Below, in pieces: positions 25,441 to 37,194 of a stretch of 64,000 bases of DNA (the stretch's first letter is position 1; every line of letters starts with the position of its first letter). Source of the stretch: Gnetum montanum (lineage: Eukaryota > Streptophyta > Gnetopsida > Gnetales > Gnetaceae); the NCBI GenBank assembly GCA_015680685.1, contig MNCI01016585.1, positions 71,849 through 135,848 of the forward strand. The letters run 5' to 3'. Made by a program: the position numbers and the translations under genes. The notes under the pieces were generated by a model. It saw nothing but the letters and a program-made list of their open reading frames with translations. It was not told where the DNA came from and made no database searches.

Positions 25441-25559
25441 TTAGCCATGAATCTACTTAAATAAGAGGTGGAATATTCAATATTACTTCTTTGTTGGAAA
25501 ACAAATTTTAAAAAGCCAATGATAATGAGGCATCAATAAGATGAAATTCATCAATTTTC

Positions 25560-28500
25560 AAAATTTTAAGGCTAAAAGAGAGATGATTACTTACAACCTT
25601 TGCATCCTTCATGTCATATCTTTCTTGCATGCTTTTGCAAAATTTTATTTAATGTATACCATCAAGCCTTTGATCTACTTGGATCCCCAAGAAATACTTT
25701 AGCTATCCTAATTCCTTCATTTCAAAATCATTTTTCATGGCTCTCTTAATTTCTTCAAAAATCTCATCATTAAAGATAACAAAGATAATTCAACATACAA
25801 AGAAATAATGATTAAATAAAATTCAATGATTTATAATGTAACATTGGCTCAGCCAATGATAACGTGTATCCTGTTCTAATTAAATAATCATTAATCTCTT
25901 AAATCAAGCTCTTGAAGCTTCAAACCATAAAGAGCTTTGTTGAGCTTGCATGCCTTTTCTTATTGGTCTTTATTGATGAAACCTTTAAATTAGTTAATTT
26001 AGACTTCTCTCTTTGAGTAGCCATTAAGGAAGATGAAATTTACATTCATTTAATAAATTTTCAAACTACCATGAATTGTAATTAAGATAAGTAGTTTAAT
26101 TATCTCAACCCATGAAACAACTACAAATATTTCTTCATAGTCTATACCCTTCTTTTACTTGAAATATATTGTCACCAACTTTATATTAAATTTTTTCAAG
26201 GTTTTATTTTCATTATATTTTATATTGAAGAGTCATATTATGTTAAGAATCATCTTTTTCTTTGGGCTTTTCAACAAGGATCCAAGTTTGATTCTTTTTG
26301 GATTACATCAATTTTCTTCTTCATTGCTTGAGTTCATTTCTTGGACTTAAGAACCTCCTTAATGATTTGAGACTCTTGGGTAAGGGCTACATACACAAGA
26401 AGATTTTTGATCATGCTTCTTGTGTATCTTCTTTCAAAATCATGATCAAGAATTTAAGATGAAGGATGCATTCTCCCAATCCTTGAGGGAGCCTTTGATG
26501 GCTATTCCATGATTTCAACTTAATTTTCTTGACCTACAACTTTGTTTTAATTTTTAAAGTGGGTTATTCTAAAAAACTTTTCATTAAATTTTACATTTCT
26601 TGTGGAAATTGATTTCCTCACAATTGGTTCAAAGCATTTGTATGAGATTAATCTTTAATCATTATCCTATAATCTAGTATTTTTGTTATGGAATTTTGCA
26701 TATGAACCAAACAAATACAACTAAATATTTTAATGTGATAAAGGTTTGGTGCCTTACCATGCAAGGCTTGATATTAAGTGATTCCTTTTTTAGAAAATAA
26801 ATACAATCTATTGAGAAGATAAGATGAGGTACATATGGATTCTCAAAAAGAAAACATTTACATAATTTGACTTGCCTCGATATGTATCATACAATGTCTT
26901 GCAAAATGTCATTTCTTCTCTTTATCACATCATTAAATAGAGGAGAGCTGCCATGATAAATTTATTTTTTAATTTCATTTTTATTATAAAACTCATTAAA
27001 TGCATTTAAAAATTCTCCTTCCTTATTCCTACTAATGGACTTAATCTTCAAATTTAATTCATCCTTAACAAGGTTCTTAAAATATTTAAATGTGGATAAG
27101 ACCTCATCTGTACATTACAATAAATAATACCATGTATATCTAAATCCATCATCAAAAATTTTAAGAAAGTAACTAGAATTTATGATAAAGAATGGTTGCA
27201 TTGAACTCACCAAGTCTATGAGAAGGAACCCCAATGATTTCTTCTTCCTTTCCATGTATGTGCTTTGAGAAACAAACTTGTACTTACCATAAGAAAATGC
27301 TTCATACACTTCATTTGGAATGAAAGGCTACTTACATTAGTGGATGCTTGTATCTTAATCATATCAATTATGTATTGCTTATTTTCATAGTCCAATATTT
27401 TCTTCCCTAATCTTACAATGATGATGGATGGAACTTTAACTTGTTGGCATGTCATGACATGCATGAAAACATCTACTATGGAGATAATATAAATTTTATT
27501 TTCTAATTTAGAAGTAAAATAAATGATTAAGTTATGGTAACTTAATGTACAACCTCTACCATCAAACATATGGTTTACATCCTTGAACACCATTTACCCT
27601 ATGAAAATTAATGAGGCTAAAAGTAAAGGCACATAGAAAACATCAATTACCTATTTTTGTATCCATCATGGAGACTCAGGATGCATTTCCTAATTTTTTC
27701 AATTTATATACAAACTCCATCTCTAATTTGTATGCTCCCAAAGGCTTTTCTTCTAATATTTATAAACTTAGAGATGGTATTATCATTTGAACAAATTACT
27801 ATTAAGGATCAATAATGATGATGGGAGATCCTTGCAATACATGAAGGCTGAATACCTTTCTTTTTCACCTTCAACTTTCTTGTCCTTACCAATGGCTAAT
27901 ATACCAATGATGAAAGGATATTCATCTATGCTTTTGAGGGATTATCATTTAAGGAAAATCTTGGGAAGCCTACCTTGTACTAGTATTGATCTTCAAGGTA
28001 TATATATGTCTTGGAATTGGAAAATCATTTACCTTCTTTTAATTTTGTTTAAGTCTTTATCCTCCTTGAGATATACTTCTTATTGTACTTTGGAAAATCC
28101 TTTATTTTTAGCATGTGGTTGATTTTAGAACCTATTTTATCCTCATCTTCATTTTTCTCTTCTCTTGACTCCTCTACTTATTTAATGCTCATTGGAGTTG
28201 AAGGCTTGATTTTGATTGCATTTAAATTCAAACTCATTTAGGAATTTCATGTGAAAAACAAGCTTAATGATAATGAGGCTCTTAAGGCATTTAATGCTAA
28301 TGAAAATTACAATGTGTAGTTATAATTAGGATGAATATAAAGGGTTTGAATAATTTTTTGCACTCTTTGCTTCTTATTATTACTAGCTTAAAATGCATCT
28401 AAGTCCTTAATGATATTATACATCCTTTCAAAGATGGTATCAAAGAAATCATCTCTCATGATATTAAATTTTTTAAACTTAGCTCTAATCTTCAATTATT

Positions 28501-28800
28501 TAACTTGTATGACTTAACTTGTGTCATTGTATTCTTGCACATGGGAATTCCAACAAGTTTTTATATTGTTCTTAATGATCTTAGCCTAAATGCTCTCTTT
28601 CAAAGAGCTACATAAAATCATTTTAGCTAAGGAATTTTTCTTCTTATGTTTATTTTTCTTTCTTAGATGTACTTAAGAGAGGAGAAAAAAATCAACTTCT
28701 TGGAGCCTTACTTAACAATTCCCCAAGAATTCCTCAAGTTTAAATAAGCTCCTCATGAGCATAGTTCAATATGTTCAATCTTTCTTTCCATTAAAGATGA
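25560..28800 (-). pseudogene. Copia A gag-pol remnant (gag, protease linker, integrase, RT)
   Basis: Reading the minus strand from 28800: gag traces near 28500-28300 (RMYNIIKDLDAF, RVQKIIQTL); a pre-integrase block near 27680-27550 (VIDVFYVPLLLASLIFIG, VFKDVNHMFDGRGCTL); integrase at about 27350-26880 (AFSYGKYKFVSQST, YFLKIFDDGFRYTWYYLL, SISRNKEGEF, KRRNDILQDIV); RT from about 26360 (IIKEVLKSKKWTQAM-like) through 25940-25600 (ACKLNKALYGLK, FYLIIISLYVEL-like). This gag-integrase-RT order defines Ty1/copia. The YVDD position reads YVEL here, so the active site is lost. Many stops are present. RNase H is missing where gypsy B lies. Confidence 0.75.
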
Positions 28801-28867
28801 TGGATCAATTGGGCACTTGTTTAAACATCTTACCCTCCTTTGGCTTCTTAGAATTTCGAACCAACAG

Positions 28868-28880
28868 TTTATGATACCAA
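28868..28880 (-). other. Primer-binding site of copia A (tRNA-Met type)
   Basis: The minus strand reads TTGGTATCATAAA, a decayed TTGGTATCAGAGC. It lies between the copia gag (left) and the right LTR, which fixes the element's orientation as minus. Confidence 0.65.
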
Positions 28881-28884
28881 ATTT

Positions 28885-29009
28885 TTTCTCTTATAGAACC
28901 ACCCCAAGATATATGAAATCTTCTTATGAAGAAGTACTCTTCTTTTGATAGTTTAAGTTCATCATGACTATACTATGACTTGAAACTTTCTCATAGTTAG
29001 GAGGAAAAG
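28885..29009 (-). repeat. Copia A right LTR, first part
   Basis: This 125-bp piece matches 21017-21150 of the left LTR (TCTTCTTTTGATAGTTTAAG here, TGATGG there). It ends abruptly at the TGATGAG start of gypsy C. The match resumes at 38201, which shows that C inserted here. Confidence 0.75.
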
Positions 29010-30015
29010 TGATGAGAGTGGTTACTCTATCGATTACTCTAGTAGTTACTCTAATTATTAGAGTGGTTACTCTAGTGATTACTCTAGTAGTTATTCTAAT
29101 TATTAGAGTGGTTACTCTAGAAATTACTGTAGCAGTTACTCTAATTATTAGAGTGGTTACTCTAGTAGTTATTCTAATTATTAGAGTGGTTACTTTAGCA
29201 ATTATTCTAATTATTAGAGCGGCTACTCTAATTATTAAAGTAGTTGCTCTCAAGCCTATTAATACAATGCCCAAATGCACAATTGGAAGGACGTCTTTTA
29301 GTAGTCAAGTAGTAAAACTCTATAGTCTGTTTGAAAGTTAGAGTATTTTCCAAGTGCCCAAAGCAGGAGGTCTAAGTATGGATGGATCTTTATCTGAGCA
29401 TTGTGTACCTGAGCACACCTTATATACAGCAACAAAGACGAGCTCTTTGATTCATCCTTGTAGCCTTTGTGATTTGCTTTCTTACAAATTTATTTTATTT
29501 TATTTTCTTATGCATTTATTTTATTTTATGCACTTTACATTGATGTTATTAGAATAGCAATTAATTTTGATCAATTAAGCAAATCGTTAAACCACACAAG
29601 CACAACCACTTCGAGCATGCATGTAACACTTGGTAACCCAGTAACAATTAATGTTTGGTAATCCCAGCAGTGTTACACTGGTTATGGATGTGTATGGAAA
29701 GTGGGAAAGAATGCTAGTGTTAAGATTAGTTAGAACCTACTTAATGAGTAGTTAAGTTAAATTAGTCACTTAGTTACCTCTCTCCTTCCTTACTAGCATA
29801 GGACATAAAAACATAAAAGGTATAAAAATCATATGCCTCAAGCTTACTTAACCATACAATCGTGACATACAGGTAAGCTTGGGAAGACAATGATCAACCA
29901 ACTTATCCTTGTTCCACAAGGGTGCATAAGCACTTAGTCTTTATAATTTTACCGGACTATGCATGAAACACTTGTATTCATATAGTTGAGTGTAGGGGTA
30001 CCTCACCACTCATCA
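29010..30015 (+). repeat. Gypsy C 5' LTR
   Basis: It starts TGATGAG and ends CTCATCA and aligns end to end with 37195-38200. U3 opens with a palindromic minisatellite (29014-29235). The TATA equivalent is decayed (TATTAATA, 29257-29264), whereas the 3' LTR keeps TATAAATA. Confidence 0.9.
29014..29235. repeat. Palindromic minisatellite in gypsy C 5' LTR
   Basis: Six units are built from a 14-bp block AGAGTGGTTACTCT, one or two 12-bp blocks of type AGTNRTTACTCT, and AATTATT. Unit lengths in order are 45, 45, 45, 33, 33 and 21 bp. The block AGAGT-GGTT-ACTCT is a hairpin, and the unit junction ACTCTAATTATTAGAGT is nearly a perfect palindrome. All lengths are multiples of 3, so both strands stay open by composition; these are not genes. 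Confidence 0.9.
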
Positions 30016-30034
30016 TTAGTGCTGTTTCCAAGGA
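30016..30034 (+). other. Primer-binding site of gypsy C (tRNA-Asp type)
   Basis: TTAGTGCTGTTTCCAAGGA follows the LTR end CTCATCA with no gap. It fits the tRNA-Asp primer site with six mismatches, five of them transitions. Confidence 0.75.
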
Positions 30035-30151
30035 CTTAGTTGTTTGTGCGCTAACTAGAACATAGAAAATCATTCACATCATTGGAACGAACCCTTAGGG
30101 TTGGTTGAGAAAATAATAAACAAGAATATATTGCACACTGAACATATAAGT

Positions 30152-31976
30152 ATGTCTCCTTCATCGTATGAAAGCGCCTCACTGCCTAGGTCTAAACTAG
30201 GAAACAATCAGCGACGTAATACACATGATGTTGATTTGCTAGTCCCTCAACAAGTTTGAGTAGTATATATTCATCCCGATGAGTATATACTAGGCTTTAC
30301 CTTTATCCTCCATCAAGATGAACAACTACACTGGTGAGGCTTAGAGGGTAATGTAGTGTTACCTCCTGATCATTCAGTCCCAAGCATGCTTCTTCGTGCT
30401 CTCACACAACTTGGCATGCTGCACTTACATGTAGAATATGTTGTGCAAGACCATGACTTGAGAGAATACCATCCCATGGAGGCACAACATCAAAGGGACT
30501 TGCAATAGGAGAGACATCATAAGTCTTTGAAGGGTAAGTGGTCCCAGGATGCCCCACATTTCTTAAGCGAAAATGAGGGTGGTGAACCTACCTCAGGCAA
30601 TCACCCACACAACGATGTTCCTTCCCTTGACTTTGGCCAAGGGCTTGTGTATCAAGACCTTCATTCCACTATTCATAGCCTAGGTTCTGATACCCATGCG
30701 CACAAAGGATCTGAAAAAGGGACACGAACTCATGATAAAGGTGGACACTCTGATCGCAATTGTGATCGGGGAAGAGATCATAGAAGAGAAGGTAGCAGAT
30801 ACCATCATGATGATGGTTCTCTTTCTTCTTCACCTTCATCATCTCCTGCACCCTCTCCTTCAATATCTAGATGTGATCATAAAGAAAAGAACCATGGGTA
30901 TAAAGATAGGAAAAGTGGAAATCATAGATGAAACAACTAGAAAAGGGGATGAGGGTACTCTAGAGAGTCACGACATAGAAGAAAGGAGAGTAGGGAATAA
31001 TGAAGGAATCATAGATGCCATGGATGAGATGATAAAAATGAACCCCTACTCACTACTCGAAGTATGTTAGACATAACTGAGGCTATTAGAATTCCAACAA
31101 GGCACCAAAAAGATAATAGGATCAAGAGATTAGATATGAACAACATCCCATGATTTGAATGGGGATACAATGCTGATCCTTAGAATCATTTACAAGAATT
31201 CCATGATGTGTGTGCCTTACAAAACATAGAGAATGAATGGAAAAAACTTAAGTTGTTCTCATAGACATTAGTTAAAGAAGCAGAAAGTTGTTACTAGTCT
31301 TTAGAACAGGAATCCATCCATAGGTGGAGTATTATGTTAGAACTATTTAATGACAGGTGCACTGTTACACTGTTGTCCTAGCCATGGTTGTTCATAATGG
31401 GATCAACTAAGCCATCGCGTGGATGGGCTTAGGCACGAAATGAGAAGAACCCTTGGGACTTATGCCCAAGGAAGACTATCCAAGCTTAGGTCCCATCAAA
31501 TTTAAAGACTATTGAAGCAATTTTCTAAGGAAGAAGGTGAGCTATAGAAGAGAGAAAGTATGGAAGAGTATAATCGAGATCCTTCCCTTCAAAAAAGGGA
31601 AGCAATATTTTTTGAGGATGAAGAAGAGTAACCACTCAAATAGATGGTGAATAGGAAAAATTTACCTATCCAAAAAATGACATCAGAAGTTTCATAAAAG
31701 GTAGACCAAATGTGGGATTCCCTAGATAATATATTTCAAAATATTCTTAAAATATTAGAGGAGCCTAGAGAGCAAGGTTGTGAGAAAAGAAAAAAGAAAG
31801 AGGTTGAACATGCATGTAGCAAGGGTAAGAGCAAAGTTGTCGTCATTAAAGAGGTTGTGGATTTGGAAATAGAAAATGATAGTGGATGTGAGATATGTCA
31901 ATATGATCATCCTAAGGGATTTTTTCCTATAATCTCACATCCACAGGAATCTAGAATGTATGTACTCAACCCATAA
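30152..31976 (+). pseudogene. Gypsy C gag remnant
   Basis: An ATG at 30152 opens MSPSSYESASLPRSK, about 120 bp after the primer site. The frame is broken at 30260 and elsewhere. A His/Arg/Ser-rich stretch at 30680-30925 resembles an RS domain but is gag linker. The core gag block lies at about 31150-31350 (FEWGYNADP, NHLQEFHDVCALQNIENEWK, LFS-TLVKEAESCY), matching the gypsy gag pattern with Trp changed to Cys in the last block. The open stretch 31710-31976 ends in CEICQYDHPKGF, a possible zinc-binding remnant. Stops at TAG/TGA in place of Trp suggest decay by C-to-T change. Confidence 0.75.
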
Positions 31977-32379
31977 TGAAACAAAAGGCAAACACCCCAA
32001 AGGTTACCTTATCCTCAAGGTAACCCAATCTAGTTCCACCAACCCTTAACATATTATCCCAGTGGAACTCCACCACAACCAATTGAGTAATATCAATAGT
32101 GGAAGCATCCAAAATCATGGATAATTCCACCACCAAGGCAATAGTATCCTTACTAGCAACCTGACCCATATGGATATTATGTGCAACAACCAATCTTTCC
32201 ATGTGACTCTACTGGTCACGTCACTCCTCAACCTTACTACTAAGCCCACTCCATCTTCTAGAGGTGATATTTCACAAGCATATCATCCTTCTCATCTAGC
32301 CACATCTCCTCCACCAATAGCTCCACTACCACCTGCTCCCATGATGCAAGGTGAAATCCTTACCCAGCTGTAGCAACGT

Positions 32380-33065
32380 AACACCATGAGGGCTGTTAAC
32401 TCTCAACCTACTATTGGTTCCAAAAACCACATGAAGAAAAGACCTTTCTTTAGAACCAATAGTCCAACCAAGCCCTTGCAATCACTAGTGGTTGATTCCT
32501 TAGATGCTTTAGTATCAATCAAAACTTCGGAGTCCCCCTCAAACCAATCGCTGCACTCAACGCATACGATCATGCTAATACATGTCGTCAATGATTGGAT
32601 CAAAGCTAGCCAGCTTCCAAGGAAATTCTTTAATCTTGGAAGTCCTTTGATATACTTATAAATTGTTGAAAATGCACTGTGTAACACTCTTTTGGATTTA
32701 GGTTCTAGTGTCAACTTGATTTCTCAAGAAATGTACAAGGCCTAAAACCTACCTCCATTGAAAAAGAGAAACATCCATCTAGAGTTGGCCAACCAGTCCA
32801 TCACTATCCCATTGGGACTAGTGGAAGACATTGTTACCACTATTTGTGTGTGGTCATACCCAATTGACTTCCTAGAGATTCAAGTAAACAACAGTAAGGG
32901 GGACTTCCCAATCATAATGGGAAGAGCATGGCTAAGCACCATTGATGCAAGCCTAGGGATACATGATATTTTCCTAGAAATATCAAAGAAAAATACATTT
33001 GGAAGAATTAAGAAGAAGAAAGTTCCATGCATCACATATAATGACACAGGGTGTAATTGTGTGTA
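32380..33065 (+). pseudogene. Gypsy C protease remnant
   Basis: At about 32690 the frame reads LLDLGSSVNLISQEMY, the retropepsin active-site region of Athila/Tat-type elements (LLDLGASVNLLP). A stop follows. The block from 32758 continues with LELANQSITIPLGLVEDI, YPIDFLEIQV and DFPIIMGRAWLSTIDA, which are the downstream protease blocks, including the GRAWL motif. The expected DTG or DSG is DLG, as is usual for this branch. The stretch ends at 33065. It would process the polyprotein; one internal stop and missing continuity make it inactive. Confidence 0.8.
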
Positions 33066-33349
33066 GAGGTCATGGTTTATGCAAAGTTTAGCATTGCCTG
33101 CATGTAATCAGTGTGCACAAGTGATTAACATAAAAAAAAGGCCTATATGTAGTAGCCACATGATAGGAAGACACCTAGTGGCTGATAGCTAATCAAGAAA
33201 GTAGTTCACTCATATGCATGAAACCAATTGAGGGTTTGACTTGTGCTTACATTGATAGCATATATGCATTAGAGCAAGTCCACCACCAACTTCCAAGTCT
33301 TAACCTTGAAAATGTTAACTAGGGGAAGTTGGAAATCCTTGAGAAATTT

Positions 33350-33870
33350 AAGTAGGAGCCCCTTGAGCTGAAACCATTGCCCATCAGTATGGAATACACA
33401 TTTCTTAAAAATAGAAAACTAGTAATTATCAATGCTAAGCTTGCTCCTCAATAGAAAGAAGAACTTCTCCTAACTAGTCCAACCCATTTCATATCATGAC
33501 TAACATGTCCAACTATGCTTTAGGAGTCGTACTTACATAGTTAGATGACCAAAAGCTTCCTTATTACATCCACTATGCAAGTAGAAGTATCACTGGTGCA
33601 CAACTTAACTACACTACCATAGAGAAAGAATTAATGGTTGTAGTGTTTGCACTAGAAACGTTTAGACACTATGTATTGGGATATAAAGTAGATATACATA
33701 CAAATCATCATGCAATCTAGTTCCTCATGAATAAGCCAATGGTAAGCCCGTGTATCATATGATGGCTTATAATCTTACAAGAGTTTGATCTTATGATGAT
33801 CGATCGTAAAGGCACTAAGAATGTAGTTGCTGATCATTTATCTTAGTTGCGATGGGACAACAAAGAGGAT
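33350..33870 (+). pseudogene. Gypsy C pol: linker joined straight to RNase H (RT lost)
   Basis: Around 33360-33480 the frame shows LELKPLPISMEYTFLKNRKL and KEELLL, the linker that normally precedes RT. Within about 30 bp the sequence becomes SNYALGVVLTQLDD, then YYIHYASRSITGAQLNYTTI and EKELMVVVFALETFRHYVLG, which is RNase H, followed by RKGTKNVVADHLS near 33815. The whole RT palm with its catalytic YxDD, over 1 kb in a normal element, is absent. Stops and a frameshift add to this. The element could not have moved without RT supplied by a relative. Confidence 0.8.
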
Positions 33871-34049
33871 GAGTATCCAATTTCTAATTATTTCCCAGAT
33901 GAATTCCTCTTTGCTTGTGTAGTGAATAATCAATCACCCATGGAGACAAACTAGTACAATAGCATTCCTACCTATCTCCTCACCCAACAAATACCACAAG
34001 AGTTAAACCTTAAGAAGAAACAACAGTTTATTCACCAAGCCAAGTACGT

Positions 34050-35190
34050 TATGGAAATCAATGGGAAACTTTACAAAGTGTGTCCCAATGGCTTGGTTTG
34101 ATGGTGTGTTCTTGATATAGATCAATTCCAAGTTCTCCAAGATGCTCATGAGGGTTCTTGTGGGGGTCATTATCCTAGGAGACAAACATCCATCAAGATC
34201 TTGCTTGTAGGATATTATTGGCCTACATTATTTTGGGACATCCATCATTTCGTCCAATCTTGTGAGTGCTATCAATGAGATGGGGGAATGACTACTAGAA
34301 TGGAGGGTCCGCAACAATGGATTCAATCGTTAGAACACTTCGACATTTGGGGAATTGATTTTATGGGTTTTATTACACTAATGTCCAATGGAAAAGCTTA
34401 TATTATTGTTGTTGTTGATTACCTAATAAAATGGGTTGAAGCAGCTACTATTAAAGATTGTACATTATCTACAGCTGCAAAATTTGTTCAACAACAAATC
34501 ATAAATAGGTTTGTGTGCTACATGCACTTATTTCAGACAATGGTACACACTTTACAGGTGCAACTTTTTGGAAATTAATGCAACGCTTAGGGGTTGAGCA
34601 TAAATTGACTACACCATACCACCCCCAAGAAAATGATCAAGCAGAAGTCACCAATAGGGAGATTACGAAGATATTAACAAGAACCATTAGTAAGTTTAGG
34701 TGAGATTGGAGCACTAAACTAAATAATGCTCTTTGGTCATACTGCTCCACATGGAAACTCCCTATAAAATACTCTCCCTATGAGTTAGTGTATGGTAAAT
34801 TGCCAATGCTTCCCATTCAAACTGAGATTCATACACTATCCATGGCATGTGACCTCAACCTTGACCTTGATCTAGCATAGAAACAATGATTAGTAACCCT
34901 TAACTTGCTAAATGAAAACCTATTAGCTACCCTATCATCTAATGAATTGCACAAGGCCTTCAATAAACAATGTCATGACCTAAGAATTAGAAAAGCTAAA
35001 TATTAGCTAGGAGATAAGGTTCTCTACTGGAATCCCACACATGTGCCACAACGTACTAAAGTTTAAACATTATGGGAAGAACCTTATATTATTTATGCAA
35101 CTTTTTCTTCAGGGGCCATAACAATATACAAACTTGAGAGCTCGGATAAGAAACTTTTGGTCAACGTGCAACAAACCAAACCTTTCTAGG
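34050..35190 (+). pseudogene. Gypsy C integrase remnant
   Basis: The N-terminal zinc region is recognisable (LQDAHEGSCGGHYP, FWDIHHFVQSCECYQ, 34135-34275). The catalytic core follows: first Asp in WGIDFMG (34349-34369), second in SDNGTHF (about 34533), and Glu in QAEVTNRE (about 34640). A one-base frameshift near 34510 separates the first Asp from the other two. The C-terminal part runs to about 35190 (LGDKVLYWNP-like) with several stops. The protein would insert cDNA into chromosomes; here it cannot be made whole. Confidence 0.8.
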
Positions 35191-35199
35191 AGCTTAGGA

Positions 35200-37180
35200 T
35201 AGCTAGTACACATGCTATGTATCTTGATGAATAACCCTGCTCACTATTTTAGATCTCATCCTTTCAACTTAGTCATGGGGAAGATGGTAACCTATGCTAA
35301 CTACTCTAGGCCCTCAGTTCATTTTGAATTTTTGTTTTACACATTCTTTCAACTTTTCTTATTTTTGTTTTACACCATCATTCATGTTTTTACTATTTAT
35401 TTTTTTGCTTGATTTACTTTTATTTGTCATCTAATAAGTGCTCATGATGGTGGATTGAATTATATCATATTGATTACTAATGTTTGGTTTTTACCTTTGA
35501 ATTATGATGATGATATTAAGGTATGCTTCTTTTGGTAAAATAGGCAATGAGTCCATGTCATCCTCTCATTCATACAACTCTATGGTCTCCTTTGGCCTGG
35601 AACTGTATAGTCCCCTTTTTCTACGTAAACTTGTTAATGAATTGGTGGCTAGGTATTTTTCAAACCAAGGAAAGACTCAAAGGATGAAACGCTTGTGACT
35701 TCAAGGGGATTTGGAGCATTGGTGTTGGCCATTCTCTTGGGTTCTTTGATGCTTTTTCTTGGGTTTTCCACCATTTTGACATTGTTCAAATATCAAGAAG
35801 CTGAGTGAATAAAAATAAGTCTTTGCATGGTGTGGTTCTTATGCATAAAAATCAAAAAAAGGAGAGAGAAAAAAGAGAAAAAGGTGAGAATTCAAAGCAC
35901 ACCCCTTAGACATAATAAAGTAATATGGGCTACACACACTGGTTATGGCACTGGAAAGACATGTTACCCATGCCTGAAGGTTCCCTCTAACTAAGGCCCT
36001 TTCTCGCTTCCTACTTCTCCATCTCACTCTCCTTGGGATGGTGGTCACTCTTTGTGGAAGCATTCTTGTTACCTCAAGAGGATGGATTGGCCAAGTGAAT
36101 GTGGTTGGTTTGAGTATGGATTTAGGATAAGTTCTACTTAGTTGTCTTAACCATGAAATACAAAAGGGGCTTTACACAACCTTGTTCTTGGGATTCCATT
36201 CCATTATATCCTCTCCATATTTCTTCCCATTCTCCACCTCATTGTCGATTTTATCATTAGTCCATTCTAGGTTGATGCATTGTTTTTCTTTGGTGAATTC
36301 TTGTGAGTAAGTTTTTAACTCTTACTTCCAAATGACATTCCTAGAGTCTACGAACTCTTTGGTTTATGGGTTTGTCAGGGCATAAAGGGCATGAGCCTAC
36401 TTTGGGGAGGATCCATTGGCATTTCTTTTTGGTGTAGTTGTTAACTTCTTTCCCTTCAACATTTCTTGCAATAAATCATTTCTTGTTTCATCCCCATCCA
36501 TGACATCCATTTTATTGACGTTTCCATTGATATTTTTCATCTTTCTTGTTCCTCAAGTGTTTCCATCTTATAGCTACTGGAGGTTTGCTCTTAGTCATGG
36601 GGGGCCTACAAAAAATTTTTCAATTCTTTTCATTTTACTAATTACCTAACCCCTACACCTTGGGTAGTTGCCAATGATAAATCTCTAAACTAGTTTCTAC
36701 CATAACGACAACTCAACCAATGCACTTCATATCGAGGCAAGGTATCAATTGCATTGTGGTTTATCTATCCTTGCTCATTTGTGACTGTGTTGTGTGTGTA
36801 GATGGAGATCATACAAACAATGGACTAGGCTTGGAGGAAGCACTCAGGATGGACTAGAACTGGAGCATTTATGAAACGAGCAAGTTTGGTGGCATGGGTA
36901 TGGATAAACAATGGAAGGTGCAATCTTGACATTGGCGATGACACACTCCATATTCTTTCTCTCTCTCTTTTTCTCTTCAAGCTTCCAAATAAAGGGTTGG
37001 ATGTCATTTATGTACGAGTGTTCACTACAATGGTTATGAAAACTAATGTTGTAATATGCTTATTGATCCGTTCATTGGGCACGTTGAGTCTATCATCCCA
37101 TTCCACCATTAGTTATCAATTAGTCAATAATCCCATACCTTCCCAATATTTTGTAAAGAACACAAGGATGAGTTTTCATT
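35200..37180. other. Gypsy C 3' non-coding region
   Basis: No convincing gene lies between integrase and the 3' LTR, although Athila-type elements can carry an extra ORF here. Short frames at 35212-35412 and 36416-36649 encode hydrophobic residues but match nothing I know. A CT-rich tract lies at 36955-36975. Confidence 0.5.
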
Positions 37181-37182
37181 CA

Positions 37183-37194
37183 GTCATGGGGGTA
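37183..37194 (+). other. Polypurine tract of gypsy C
   Basis: GTCATGGGGGTA lies directly before the 3' LTR start TGATGAG. A short G-run after TCATG is common at the plus-strand priming site of this branch. Confidence 0.6.

Larger units (their letters stand above)
22317..25450 (+). mobile_element. Gypsy B: 5' LTR, primer site, gag and truncated pol
   Basis: Plus-strand order is LTR (about 22317-23105), tRNA-Met-type primer site, gag with zinc knuckle, end of RT/RNase H, and integrase start. Protease and most of RT are missing between 24310 and 24400. The element stops near 25450, where copia A sequence resumes on the other strand. No 3' LTR was found. It lies inside copia A. Confidence 0.65.

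Noticed and set aside
26390-26425. 10-bp perfect inverted repeat (ACACAAGAAG...CTTCTTGTGT)
   Set aside because: It is isolated inside the copia A pol remnant and expected by chance in a window this size.
28924-29341. Overlapping long reading frames on both strands in the C 5' LTR (and again at 37184-37511)
   Set aside because: They arise because the minisatellite units are all multiples of 3 and lack stops; the peptides are simple Thr/Val/Ile/Arg repeats.
30527-30931. His/Arg/Ser-rich frame resembling an SR splicing factor
   Set aside because: It lies in gag position after the primer site of gypsy C and has no RNA-recognition motif.
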